The position numbers were made by a program, and so were the translations under genes. From assembly GCF_026339935.1 (NCBI RefSeq), contig NZ_JAPEPX010000001.1, forward strand, positions 248,001 to 312,000: 64,000 nucleotides of DNA, in the 5' to 3' direction. This DNA is from Streptomyces sp. NBC_01551 (lineage in GTDB: Bacteria > Actinomycetota > Actinomycetes > Streptomycetales > Streptomycetaceae). Shown piece by piece: positions 52,578 to 61,599 of the stretch. Every line of letters starts with the position of its first letter. Within the stretch, counting starts at the first letter, position 1. Below the pieces are notes generated by a model, which ran no database searches, was not told the DNA's origin, and saw nothing but the letters and a program-made list of their open reading frames with translations.

Positions 52578-55316
52578 TCACGGGGCGCCGAACGTCAGCG
52601 TCAGCCGCGGCGTCCCCTCGTTGGCGGCGGCCTCCGAGGACCACAGCCACAGCGCGTCGGTCCCGACGCTGGTGAGCGCCAGGCTGTAGCCGCCGCCGAG
52701 GGCCGCGGCGACGGTGCCCGTGGTCAGCCCGGTGGTGTGCACGGCCGAGCCGTCGGGGATCCCGGCGAAGCCGCCGAGCGCAGGACTTCCCAGCGCGGGG
52801 CGGTTGTTGTACGTCGTCCCGCCCTCGCTCCACGATCCGGTGACCGGGACCACGGAGACGGTGTCCGCCGTGCCGGCTCCGGCCATGGTGCTGGTCTTCA
52901 CGCTGAGCGCGGCCGACTTGAGCACCGTACCCGCGGGCGCGGCCGGCAGGTTGAAGCGCAGGTAGCTCGCGTACAGGGAGGTCCCGCGCACGGCGAGCGA
53001 GCCCGAGGTGCCGTAATTGGCGGTGGGGGCGCCCGCGTTGGCGTACGTGTCCTCGTCGGCGGTGACCTCCACGACCGAGTCCGCCGGTGCGGAGGCCAGG
53101 GCGTAGTGGTTCTGGACCTGCGCCGCGCTCAGGACGCTCGGGTAGACGGCCGTCTCGTCGAGCCGGCCCGCCCAGAACTCGCTGGTGGGGCGGTCGGGCC
53201 AGCCGCCGAGGCTGTCGCCGCCGGCGTGCCAGTAGCCGGCGAAGTTCTCGTGCGTGGTGACGTTGAGGGTGCCCTTCTGGACGCCGTCCACGTACAGCGT
53301 CATCCCGCCCGGCCCCTGGGTGGCGACGACGTGGTGCCACTGGTCGTTGTTGTACCGGTCGGCGCCGCCGGTGGTGATGGTGCGGGTGGCACCGGTGTAC
53401 ACGCCGTAGACGAGCCGGCCGTCATTGGTCATGTAGATGTGCTTGTCGTACTGACTGCTGCCGCGGTCCTGGTTGTTCCCGAAGCCGAAGAGCTTCCCGC
53501 CCCGGGTGGTGTTCGTCTTGAACCAGGTCTCGATGCTGTAGCTGCCGCCCACGTTCTGGCGCTTGTCCGCGTAGACCCGGTTGTCCGTGCCGTTGAAGCC
53601 GATCGCCGTGCTCGCGCCGGTCACCGCGCCGGGCGTCTGGCGCAGGGCGGGGCCGTTCTGGTGCACTCCGCTCTGGTTTCCGCCGTCGGAGGAGTCCGCG
53701 ACGAAGGGCAGCGCCGACTCGTCGTAGCGCCAGTACAGCTGGGCGCCGTCGCCGCGGATCGCGTTCGGGTAGCCGTCCGCCGAGGTGGGCACGGTCACGC
53801 TCGCCGTCCCGGACAGGGCGCTGGTGTTGCCCGCCGCGTCGGTCGCGGTGACCCGGTACGTGTACGACTGGCCCGGCGTGACGGTGGTGTCCGTCCAGGA
53901 GGCCTGCGGGCGCTTGAAGAACAGCGAGTCCGCCGTGACCGTGGCGATCGGCGCGGCCGCGCCGTTGCGGTAGATCCGGTAGGTCAGCGCGCTGTCGTCC
54001 AGGTCGAGGCTGGTGCGCCAGCGCACCTGGACCTCGCCGGGCTCGACGCTGACGGCGCCGGCCACGGGCACGGTGGGCGCACCCGTGTCCCCGGTGGAGG
54101 CGAAGCGGGTCAGGCTCTGCTGCGCCGCCCCGTTGACGGTGGTGAACTCCCCGCCGACCCACAGGTACTGGACGCCGCCCTTGGAACCGACCGTCATCAC
54201 GCGCGGGCCGATGCCCTCGCCGATGCCGTCGTTGGTGTCGGGGGCCCAGCCGAGCTTGCCGGTGCCGCCGGTCGGCTGCGCCAGCAGGTGGTGGCGCTGG
54301 CCGTCGGGGAACTCGCCGACGCTGGAGCAGTCGTGCGCGTGGGAGGCGCTGTAGAGCACGCTCCGGTACGGGAGCACGGCCTGGGTGGCGCCGAGGCAGG
54401 TGTCGCGCCAGCGCTGGTTGAAATCGGCCAGGTTGAGGGCGATGCGGCCGTCGAAGACGCCGCCGCCGGTGCCCTCGTTGGCGGTGTAGAAGCCGCTGTC
54501 GTCGGTCGCGATGTCCTTGACCACCGAGTTGGTCTCGATGAAGCCGGCGTACGACTTGGTGAGGGCGCCGCTGGTGGCGTTGACGACGGCCAGCGCGTGC
54601 GTGTTCGTCCCGTTGACGGTGAAGAAGTCGCCGCCGAGGACGACGTTGGCGCCGTCCGGGGTGACCTCGATGGCCCGGCCGGGCTCGTCGGCGTTGGCGA
54701 CGAAGGGCCTGAGCGTCCCGTCGACGGCGTCGACGGCGGCGAAGCGTTCGCGCTGCTGGCCTGCGACGGTGAGGAAGTCGCCGCCCGCGTACACGGTGTC
54801 GTCGGTGACGGCGAGGGCCCGTACGGTGGCCGCGAAGGCCGGCCGGAAGCCGGGCTTCACCGTGCAGGTCGCCACGTCGATGGCGGCGAGGCTGGAGACC
54901 GGGGTGCCGTTGACGGCGCCGAAGTAGCCGCCCGCGTACAGGGTCTTCTTGTCCGGCGAGAGGGTGAGCGCGCGGACGGTGGCGGTGCCGCCGCCGACGG
55001 TGAAGGACAGCTTGCAGGACGTCGGGGCTCCGGTCGCGGCGTCGAGTGCCACGAAGTTGACCGCCGACTGCTCGCTGCCGCCGGCGCCTTCGGGCGGGCG
55101 GACGGCGGAGAAGGTGCCGCCGGCGAAGACGGTGCCGCCCGCCTCCGCGAGGGCCCAGACCACGCCGTTGGGCTGCCAGGTCGACAGCGGGTCGGCGGTG
55201 AAGGCCACGGGCGGGGTGAGCGCCGCCGCCTGCGGGACGAGGCCGAGGCCGACGACCGCGCCGGTGCCGGCCAGGGACAGGGCGAGAGCGGCCGCCAACC
55301 CTCTGGATCTACGCAT
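52578..55316 (-). CDS. Large secreted protein: propeller, FN3, LamG and CBM96-like domains
   Basis: 912 residues. A signal peptide (about 1-34) is followed by repeats such as VWALAEAGGTVFAGGTFSAV, TLYAGGYFGAVNG, TVYAGGDFLTVAG and VVLGGDFFTVNG, which suggest a beta-propeller. An FN3 domain (about 455-545) reads VRWRTSLDLDDSALTYRIYRNG. LamG follows (about 590-760, with YSIETWFKTNTTRGGKLFGFG and WHHVVATQ). The final 150 residues (DTYANAGAPTANYGTSGSLAVRG and YLRFNLPA) match DNRLRE/CBM96. It is probably a cell-surface carbohydrate-binding protein; no catalytic site is recognised. Confidence 0.85.
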   Translation of the reverse strand: MRRSRGLAAALALSLAGTGAVVGLGLVPQAAALTPPVAFTADPLSTWQPNGVVWALAEAGGTVFAGGTFSAVRPPEGAGGSEQSAVNFVALDAATGAPTSCKLSFTVGGGTATVRALTLSPDKKTLYAGGYFGAVNGTPVSSLAAIDVATCTVKPGFRPAFAATVRALAVTDDTVYAGGDFLTVAGQQRERFAAVDAVDGTLRPFVANADEPGRAIEVTPDGANVVLGGDFFTVNGTNTHALAVVNATSGALTKSYAGFIETNSVVKDIATDDSGFYTANEGTGGGVFDGRIALNLADFNQRWRDTCLGATQAVLPYRSVLYSASHAHDCSSVGEFPDGQRHHLLAQPTGGTGKLGWAPDTNDGIGEGIGPRVMTVGSKGGVQYLWVGGEFTTVNGAAQQSLTRFASTGDTGAPTVPVAGAVSVEPGEVQVRWRTSLDLDDSALTYRIYRNGAAAPIATVTADSLFFKRPQASWTDTTVTPGQSYTYRVTATDAAGNTSALSGTASVTVPTSADGYPNAIRGDGAQLYWRYDESALPFVADSSDGGNQSGVHQNGPALRQTPGAVTGASTAIGFNGTDNRVYADKRQNVGGSYSIETWFKTNTTRGGKLFGFGNNQDRGSSQYDKHIYMTNDGRLVYGVYTGATRTITTGGADRYNNDQWHHVVATQGPGGMTLYVDGVQKGTLNVTTHENFAGYWHAGGDSLGGWPDRPTSEFWAGRLDETAVYPSVLSAAQVQNHYALASAPADSVVEVTADEDTYANAGAPTANYGTSGSLAVRGTSLYASYLRFNLPAAPAGTVLKSAALSVKTSTMAGAGTADTVSVVPVTGSWSEGGTTYNNRPALGSPALGGFAGIPDGSAVHTTGLTTGTVAAALGGGYSLALTSVGTDALWLWSSEAAANEGTPRLTLTFGAP

Positions 55317-55630
55317 GAACCCCCCAGTTCGGTGTGCCGAGTGGTACCCGCACGGCGCGCGGGAGCGCGACGCGCCGTCGTATGACCGTTGGCCGTTGGC
55401 CCTCGGCTGTTGGCCCTTGACCCTTGGCTTGAAACCGATCGTGCGAACGGCCGAACTGTCATACGCGTGGGCGCACTCTAGGGCGATCCGGCCGCCCGGA
55501 CACCCCACTTGACCCATCGGATACCGAAGGGACGCGGGACTTCACTCGGCTCAGGAGGTGGTTTCGCGGCTGCCGGGGCCCGGAGCGGCCTGCCGGGAGA
55601 GCCGGCCGGGCCCCGGCCTATCCTTCCCCC
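55317..55630. other. Divergent gap with short GTTGGCC repeats
   Basis: The 314 bases separate the LamG and HAD genes and must contain both promoters. At 55388-55430 there are four or five copies of GTTGGCC- or CTTGGC-like units. It is less GC-rich than the coding DNA around it. No RNA or small gene is seen. Confidence 0.4.
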
Positions 55631-56350
55631 ATGATCTTGTCGACTGAGCCCGCCGAGTCCGATCCGATCCAGCCAATCGAGCCGGTCGGGCTCGTGATCT
55701 TCGACTGCGACGGGGTGCTCGTCGACAGCGAGCGCATCGCCGCCCGCGTGCACGTCGCCCTCGGCGCCGAGCTCGGCTGGCCCCTCACCGAGGAGGAGAC
55801 GGTCCGCCGGTTCGTCGGCCGCTCCAACGCCTCGATCCGGGAGCTGCTGGCCGCCCGGGTCGGCGCGCAGACGGCGCGCGAGTGGGACGAGCGGTTCGTG
55901 ACGATGCACGCGGAGGCGGTGGACGCGGGGCTCACCCCGGTCGACGGCCTGCCCGAGGCGCTCGACGCGATCACCCTGCCGACCTGCGTGGCCTCCAGCG
56001 GAAGCCACGAGAAGATGCGCCACACCCTCGGCCGCACCGGCCTCTACGAGCGGTTCGCGGGCCGGATCCACAGCGCGACCGAGGTCTCCCGGGGCAAGCC
56101 GGCCCCCGACCTGTTCCTGTACGCGGCCGGGCGGATGGGCGTCGATCCGTCGGCCTGCGTGGTGGTCGAGGACAGCCGCCCGGGCGTCGAGGCCGCCCGC
56201 GCGGCGGGCATGCGCTCCTTCGGTTACGCGGGCGGGCTGACCCCGGCGGCCGCCCTCGCGGGGCCGGGCACGGTGGTCTTCACCGACATGCGCGACCTCC
56301 CGGCACTGATCGCCGCCGCGGGGACCGGGGCCGAGGCGGTGCGGGCGTGA
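55631..56350 (+). CDS. HAD-family phosphatase
   Basis: 239 residues. Motif I is DCDGVLVDSE (Asp nucleophile), motif II VASSGSHEKM and motif III SRGKPAPDLFLYAA, followed by VVVEDSRPGVEAARAAGM. It resembles beta-phosphoglucomutase and phosphoglycolate phosphatase relatives; the substrate is unknown. Its stop overlaps the ankyrin-repeat gene by 4 bases. Confidence 0.93.
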   Translation: MILSTEPAESDPIQPIEPVGLVIFDCDGVLVDSERIAARVHVALGAELGWPLTEEETVRRFVGRSNASIRELLAARVGAQTAREWDERFVTMHAEAVDAGLTPVDGLPEALDAITLPTCVASSGSHEKMRHTLGRTGLYERFAGRIHSATEVSRGKPAPDLFLYAAGRMGVDPSACVVVEDSRPGVEAARAAGMRSFGYAGGLTPAAALAGPGTVVFTDMRDLPALIAAAGTGAEAVRA

Positions 56351-56766
56351 ACCGGCGTACGCGCAAGCGGCTCTCCCGCGCCCTCGTCGCGGCGGCCGGG
56401 AACGGCCCGGCCGGCCGGGTGGCCGCCTTGCTGAGGCTCGGCGCGGAGCCCGGCGGTACGGACGCGGAGGGCACGACCGCCCTGTACGCGGCGGCCGTCT
56501 CGGGGCACCCGGAGGCCGTACGGCTGCTGCTCGCGCACGGCGCGGCCCCCGACGCCGAGAGCGGCGGGCCGACGGACGGGACACCGCTGTGCGCGGCGGC
56601 GTCCTGGGGCGACGCGGAGACGGTGCGCGCGCTCCTGGAAGGCGGGGCCGACCCGCTCCTGCGCGAGGACGGCGGGAGCGGGCTGTCGCCGCTGGAGTGG
56701 GCGGTGCGCGGCGAGCACACGGAGGTCGCGCGGCTGCTCCGCGAGGCGGCCGCCGGCGAGCACTAG
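56347..56766 (+). CDS. Ankyrin-repeat protein
   Basis: 139 residues from GTG. Three or four ankyrin units are visible: GTTALYAAAVSGHPEAVRLLLAHGAAPD, GTPLCAAASWGDAETVRALLEGGADP and SPLEWAVRGEHTEVARLLREAA. It is coupled to the HAD phosphatase gene and may bind that enzyme or another partner. No signal peptide is present. Confidence 0.88.
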   Translation: MNRRTRKRLSRALVAAAGNGPAGRVAALLRLGAEPGGTDAEGTTALYAAAVSGHPEAVRLLLAHGAAPDAESGGPTDGTPLCAAASWGDAETVRALLEGGADPLLREDGGSGLSPLEWAVRGEHTEVARLLREAAAGEH

Positions 56767-56783
56767 CTCCTCCCCGGCCCCCG

Positions 56784-58688
56784 TCAGGCGGCCGGGAGGG
56801 GGCGGCAGAGCAGCGCGGCCGGGCCTTGGCGGGCGGCGGCGCGGGTGGTGAAGGCGATGCCCGCCGCGTACTCGGTCGGCAGGCACTGGCCCTTGTAGCG
56901 GCCCGACGCGAAGTCGCCGCCGGCAACGCCCTGCGGGCGGTTGTCGCCCCGGTCGAACCAGACGGTGCGGCCGCCCGCCGCCGGGAGCGCGGTGCGCGCG
57001 GGGGCGCACAGGGCCGCCGAGACGCGGGCGCCCCGCAGGCTGTAGCCCGTCAGGTACTGCCCGGCCGGGCACTGGAGCTTCGTGTAGCCGGAGGCCCAGT
57101 CCCCGCCGGGCGGGACGTGCGCCTCGTCGCGGACCACCGTGTGCCCGCCCGTCGGGGCACGCAGGTCCGAGCCCGCGCACAGGCCCCGGCCGCCGGTGTG
57201 GGCGAGGCCGGCCAGCCGGGCGCCGTCGGGGCAGACGGCCTTGCGCGCACCGTTGTCCCAGTCGCCGGCGGCCCGGGTGAGCAGCGAGGCGACGTGGTCG
57301 CGGTGGTCGATGTCGAGCTGGTACCAGGCCGGCGCGTCCGGCACCGCGCCGGTCCGGCCCGCCGTGCCCGCGAGCCCGGTCCACGGGCCGGTGCGCCAGT
57401 CCGCCGGGTCCAGTACGCCGGACCGGCGGCCGGTGTGGTCGTAGCGGAGCATCGCCCAGCTGTCGCCGCCCGGGGCGCCCTGCGCGGTCGTGCTCCAGCC
57501 GACCAGCGGCCAGTACGCGAAGTCGGCGTCGGTGGTGGTCAGGTAGGCGGTGAGGTTCTCGAACCAGGCTCGGGGCCTCGCGCCGCTCTCGTCGGCGCCG
57601 ATGCCGAACTCGCTGATCCACACGGGCGCGGTGAAGTGCGTGCCGGTCTCGGCGGAGACGAAGAAGGCCTGGTCGTAAAGGGTTTGTTCGAGTTGAGCCC
57701 GGGTCATGTCCTGGTAGCGGAGGTCGCTGGTCTCGCCGATGCCGGTGGCGCCGCTGTGCCGGGGGCCGGTGTAGCCGTAGAAGTGCGCGGAGTAGACCAG
57801 CTTGTGGGAGACCACGAGGGTGTGGGAGAGGGTACGGACGGGGGTCAGGGTGGGGCGGCCGTGCGGGAAGCCGTCCACGGGGATGCCGGTCCAGTTGATG
57901 CCCTCGACCACGATGAGCAGGTTCGGGTTGGCCTCGGTGAGGATCCGGTCGGCGGCCTCCTGGACGGCCGCGTGCCAGTCGTGGCCGTCACCGAGGCCCC
58001 AGTTGGGGTCGTCGAGGACGTCGCGGCGGACCTCGTTGTAGAGGTCGGCGCCGACCACGCGCGGGTTGTCGCGGTAGCGGCGGGCGAGGAACACCCAGTC
58101 GTCGGCCCACTGGGCGGTGGAACGGCCGCTGTTCCAGCGCTCGTTGCCGTCGAGGCCGCAGCACCAGCGGGTGGTGACGGTGTGGTTGTTCAGGATGACG
58201 GCGAACCCGGCGTCGGTGAGGGCGGCGACGACCGCGTCGTAGACCTGGAGCGGGGTGCGGCCGCGCAGCGCCGGGTTGGCGGCGACGGCCGCGTCCGGGA
58301 CGGGGGCGGTGGTGCGGAGCATCTCGTTGGAGAAGGGCAGCCGGATGCTGTTGAGGCCGAGCGCGCGGAAGTCGGCCAGCAGGGTGGGCAGGGGAACCCG
58401 GTCGAGTCCGAGCGGGATGCCGTGGGAGTCCTGGCCGCTGTGGTGGGTGGCCGGGTCGTTGCGGTCGCCGGAGCCGCCCCAGGAACCCTGGGCTCCGTCC
58501 CAGTTGCCCGAGCGGAGGCGGAACCGGCTGCCGTTCGCGTCGACGATGTAGCGCCCGCGGGTGGACAGCGGCGCCGTCCAGGACTCCGCGGGGGTGGCGG
58601 CCGCGGCCGCCGGGGCCGCCGCCACCGCGGGCAGCAGGCCCAGCAGGAGCAGGAGGACGCCCGGTATCGCGCGTAAGAGGTTCTTCAT
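56784..58688 (-). CDS. Secreted GH5-type glycosidase with three C-terminal repeats
   Basis: 634 residues. A signal peptide covers about 1-32. The GH5 (beta/alpha)8 domain has the acid/base Glu219 in YNEVRRD and the nucleophile Glu360 in WISEFGIG, with HFYGY (302-306) also typical. After residue 470 come three repeats with the theme D(W/F)xxGxxKxxC and a closing LC: 476-504, 530-561 and 592-628. They have no name I can give. The start at 58688 follows AGGAG at a rather long spacing. It probably degrades a beta-glucan outside the cell. Confidence 0.9.
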   Translation of the reverse strand: MKNLLRAIPGVLLLLLGLLPAVAAAPAAAAATPAESWTAPLSTRGRYIVDANGSRFRLRSGNWDGAQGSWGGSGDRNDPATHHSGQDSHGIPLGLDRVPLPTLLADFRALGLNSIRLPFSNEMLRTTAPVPDAAVAANPALRGRTPLQVYDAVVAALTDAGFAVILNNHTVTTRWCCGLDGNERWNSGRSTAQWADDWVFLARRYRDNPRVVGADLYNEVRRDVLDDPNWGLGDGHDWHAAVQEAADRILTEANPNLLIVVEGINWTGIPVDGFPHGRPTLTPVRTLSHTLVVSHKLVYSAHFYGYTGPRHSGATGIGETSDLRYQDMTRAQLEQTLYDQAFFVSAETGTHFTAPVWISEFGIGADESGARPRAWFENLTAYLTTTDADFAYWPLVGWSTTAQGAPGGDSWAMLRYDHTGRRSGVLDPADWRTGPWTGLAGTAGRTGAVPDAPAWYQLDIDHRDHVASLLTRAAGDWDNGARKAVCPDGARLAGLAHTGGRGLCAGSDLRAPTGGHTVVRDEAHVPPGGDWASGYTKLQCPAGQYLTGYSLRGARVSAALCAPARTALPAAGGRTVWFDRGDNRPQGVAGGDFASGRYKGQCLPTEYAAGIAFTTRAAARQGPAALLCRPLPAA

Positions 58689-58929
58689 CTCGCTCGCTCG
58701 CTCCTGCCGGGGCTTGACGGCCTGGACTGCCGCGGTCAAGTTACCGGCCGGTCCGCAGCAGCGGAAGCCACGGGCGGGGACGCCTTTCGCGGGGCGCGAG
58801 GGGCGCCGTCAACCGGGTGGGGCCCTCGCCACCCCTTCACACAGGGTCACCCTGGCGAAACGGCCCCGCGCGGCGCGCCGCGCCTCTACCGTGCCCTCAG
58901 GGTTGGCACGGCACGGGAGGGTGGGGCGG

Positions 58930-59232
58930 ATGGACGACGAAGAAGACATGCGGCTGGCGAGGATGACCCCGGAGATCTCGCGCCGCACGCTCGCGATGCT
59001 GCGCGGGCTGGCCGGGCTGGAGCCCCCGGAACAGGTACCCGAGGAGGCCATGCTGGTGGCGGACGCGATCCTCGCCGAGCACGGCACGGACGGGCTCCGC
59101 GTCCTCGTGATGACCCTCGCCGCCTGGGCGACGGCCCAGATCGAGAACGTCGCGGAGCTGAGCCGGCGCAGCCACGAGGCGGTGCTCGACGCGATGGAGC
59201 TGGCCTGCCTGGAGGCGGGCGCCGAGGACTAG
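58930..59232 (+). CDS. Small acidic helical protein of unknown function
   Basis: 100 residues, mostly helical and acidic, starting MDDEEDMRLARMTPEISRRTLAMLRGLAGL. GGAGGGTGGGG lies before the ATG. No domain, signal peptide or membrane helix. It ends on a strong terminator hairpin that overlaps its stop codon, consistent with a real single-gene transcript. Confidence 0.7.
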   Translation: MDDEEDMRLARMTPEISRRTLAMLRGLAGLEPPEQVPEEAMLVADAILAEHGTDGLRVLVMTLAAWATAQIENVAELSRRSHEAVLDAMELACLEAGAED

Positions 59233-59264
59233 TGCTGTGGCCGGAACCGTTCCGGCCACAGCAC
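59232..59264 (+). terminator. Strong terminator after the small acidic protein
   Basis: A perfect 15-bp stem, GTGCTGTGGCCGGAA and complement, with a CCG loop begins at the last base of the stop codon. Confidence 0.9.
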
Positions 59265-59429
59265 CAGGGAGCGCCTGGGGGTCATCGCGGGCCCCGGCCC
59301 GGTCGCCCGCACCGGCCGCCGTCGGCGGGGGCGACGCACCGATCGGTGACGGGCAGGCCCTGGATCGGCGGGCGTCGGCGACACTGGTGTGAGCAGGAGC
59401 GTCCTGGGGGGTCGTGATCGGAGGCCGTC

Positions 59430-59888
59430 GTGAGCACACCTTCCCCCGTCCGGATCGCCGCCGTCCTGTCCACCGAGCACCGTGGACGGCTCATGTCGCA
59501 CGCCCGCGAGGTCAATTTCCCCGAGGGCGCCCGGGTCTTCGACGAAGGGGCCCGTGCGGAATCCTTCTGGATCGTACGGTCCGGCACGATGACCCTGGAG
59601 CTCCCCATGCCCAGCCGTCGCCCCACGCCCATCGAGAGCCTCGGCCCCGGTGAGCTGGTCGGCTGGTCGTGGCTGTTCCCGCCGTACGTGTGGCAGCTGA
59701 GCGCGGAGGCGATGACACCGGTCCGCGCGTACGAGTTCGACGCCACGACCGTGCGGATGCTCATGGACGCCGACCCGGCCTTCGGCTCGGCCATCGGGCA
59801 CTGGGTCGGGCGGGTCCTCGCCCTCCGGCTCCAGCAGACCCGTACGCGCCTGATCGACATGTACGCCCCGCGCGCCATCGCCGGCTAG
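59430..59888 (+). CDS. Cyclic-nucleotide-binding-domain protein
   Basis: 152 residues. The CNB beta-roll is recognisable: VNFPEGARVFDEGARAESFWIVRSGTMTLE and IESLGPGELVGWSWLFPP. The canonical Arg of the phosphate-binding cassette is not obvious, so cAMP binding is doubtful. No helix-turn-helix follows, so it is not a complete Crp/Fnr regulator. GGAGG lies before the GTG start. Confidence 0.87.
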   Translation: MSTPSPVRIAAVLSTEHRGRLMSHAREVNFPEGARVFDEGARAESFWIVRSGTMTLELPMPSRRPTPIESLGPGELVGWSWLFPPYVWQLSAEAMTPVRAYEFDATTVRMLMDADPAFGSAIGHWVGRVLALRLQQTRTRLIDMYAPRAIAG

Positions 59889-60031
59889 AGCCGCACTCCG
59901 GGGGGCGCGCGAGGGGCTTCTGGGGGTGTGTTCGGCCGTTTCCGCCGTGCGCTCCCCCACAGGTCAGCATCCCGGCACCGCTGCGGACTGCACTCATGCG
60001 CTCACGATCGGTGACGGAAAACAGGGGTCCG

Positions 60032-60052
60032 AACGGGCGTTCACCGCCCGTT
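60032..60052 (+). terminator. Hairpin before the SSI-like gene
   Basis: AACGGGCG-TTCAC-CGCCCGTT is a perfect 8-bp stem followed by TGAG. It may terminate the upstream CNB gene or lie in the leader of the inhibitor gene, whose AAAGGAG site is about 40 bases downstream. Confidence 0.5.
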
Positions 60053-60105
60053 TGAGCAAGACTCCCGTCCGTTATCCGAAACACGAACCCAAAGGAGTGT
60101 TCGCA

Positions 60106-60549
60106 ATGCGGTCCATCGCAAGGGGTCTCGGACTCGGTTCCGCCGCCATGGCTCTCACCGCGCTCACCGCGCTGGCCTGGCCCGGAACGGCCGGAGCCGC
60201 GCCCTCCGGTACGGAAAGCCTGTACGCGCCGTCGGCCCTCGTGCTCGGCATCACCGCCGGGGAGGACGCGTCGAGCGGTACGGTGCTGCGCGCGGTGACC
60301 CTCGTATGCGCGCCGACGCCGCGCGGCACGCACCCGTCGCCCGCCGCCGCGTGCGCCGAATTACGCGCCAACTTCGACACGTTGGACGCGGTGACGGAGC
60401 CCGAGTGGGGCACGGCGTGTACCAGGGAGTGGAACCCCATGACAGTGACGGCCGACGGCGTGTGGCAGGGGCGCCGGATGAGCTACTCGTACACCTTCGG
60501 CAACCCCTGCGGGCTGCACAACACCAGCGGGTCCCTGTTCGGGTTCTGA
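60106..60549 (+). CDS. Subtilisin-inhibitor-like (SSI) secreted protein with TTA codon
   Basis: 147 residues. The signal peptide ends in AGAAPSG; the mature start SLYAPSALVLGI is the SSI-family signature. Four Cys (68, 83, 105, 135) fit the two conserved disulfides. The reactive-site loop reads ACTREWNPM, so P1 is probably Arg107 and trypsin-like proteases are the likely targets. Leu86 is coded by TTA (60361-60363); in Streptomyces this rare codon needs the bldA tRNA, linking expression to development. AAAGGAG precedes the ATG at 60106. Confidence 0.95.
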   Translation: MRSIARGLGLGSAAMALTALTALAWPGTAGAAPSGTESLYAPSALVLGITAGEDASSGTVLRAVTLVCAPTPRGTHPSPAAACAELRANFDTLDAVTEPEWGTACTREWNPMTVTADGVWQGRRMSYSYTFGNPCGLHNTSGSLFGF

Positions 60550-60611
60550 TGACCCGGGACATCCCGTGACACCCGTGACATCCGTGTCACCCCCGACGCC
60601 CCGTGAGGCGT

Positions 60612-60648
60612 GGGGCCGGGCGGCGCCGTGCGACCGCCGTCCGGCCCC
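60612..60648. terminator. Bidirectional terminator after the SSI-like gene
   Basis: A 13-bp stem (GGGGCCGGGCGGC with GCCGTCCGGCCCC, one G-U pair) and an 11-base loop lie between the convergent SSI and GNAT genes. Confidence 0.7.
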
Positions 60649-60664
60649 GGCCCCGCGGGTGCCG

Positions 60665-61522
60665 TCAGCCCAGTTCGAGGCTGGTGACCCCGTACAGGCC
60701 CGCCAGGTCCAGCTCGGGCGCCGCGCCCGTGTACATGCGGGCCGCCTCGAAGGTCGGGGTCAGGCCCAGGCCGGCGACCAGCGCGGTGGCCGCCGGGTTC
60801 GCGTCGGGCACGTCCACGGCGACCTCCCCGCCGGGCGCGTGCTCCGCGAGCCGCCGCAGCAGGGCGGCCGCCACCTGCGGGGTGGCGGCGTACAGGGGGC
60901 CGATCCGGGAGGCGGAGCTGCACGGGCGGATCACACCGAGCCCCTCGACGCGGCCGTCGCGGACGGCGGCGAGGGCGGTGCGGCCGGGAAGGCCCGTCCA
61001 GGCGGAGAGGAACGCGTCGCGCCGCTCGGGGAAGAACCGGCTGTCGTAGGCGGCGAGTTGAGGGAAGGGCAGGGTGGCCGCGTCCACGATCGCCACCCCG
61101 TCGGCGGCCGCCGCACCGCCCGGCAGGTCCTGGGGCACGCCTTCGTGGCGGACGTTGTTCCAGGCCGAACGGAACCCGGATTTACGGTAGTTGTCCTGCT
61201 GCTCGACCACCCCGTCCAGCCCTACGAGCCGCCCGTCGAGCCGCTGCATCCCGGCGTTCCAGAGCCGGATCCCGTAACCCCGGCCGCGGAAGGCGGGGCG
61301 GGCGATGTAGAAGCCGATGAAGCCGAACCCGGCCCCGTAGCGCACGGCCGAGATACAGGCGACCGGTTCGCCGTCGAGCCGGCCGACGAGGAAGCCCTCG
61401 GGGTCGGCGACCGCGAAGGCGAAGCGGTCGCCGTCGCCCGGATTCCAGCCCTCCTCGTCGGCCCAGGCGCGCAGCAGTTCCATGTCAGCGGCGCTGGCGC
61501 CGACAATCTCGAATCCTGTCAT
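60665..61522 (-). CDS. GNAT acetyltransferase with second domain
   Basis: 285 residues. The N-terminal GNAT domain carries FYIARPAFRGRGYGIRLWN (acetyl-CoA loop) and MELLRAWADEEGWNPGD. The second half (PQLAAYDSRFFPERRDAFLSAW and GPLYAATPQVAAALLRRLAEH) is the companion domain seen in YitI-like proteins. It probably acetylates a small molecule or peptide. Confidence 0.88.
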   Translation of the reverse strand: MTGFEIVGASAADMELLRAWADEEGWNPGDGDRFAFAVADPEGFLVGRLDGEPVACISAVRYGAGFGFIGFYIARPAFRGRGYGIRLWNAGMQRLDGRLVGLDGVVEQQDNYRKSGFRSAWNNVRHEGVPQDLPGGAAAADGVAIVDAATLPFPQLAAYDSRFFPERRDAFLSAWTGLPGRTALAAVRDGRVEGLGVIRPCSSASRIGPLYAATPQVAAALLRRLAEHAPGGEVAVDVPDANPAATALVAGLGLTPTFEAARMYTGAAPELDLAGLYGVTSLELG

Positions 61523-61599
61523 GTCGGGTGTTGTACCAGATGTACGAGCGGCCCGGCAGCGGGCGCCGACCAGCCGTCGGGAGGCCGGGAAACGCGCTG

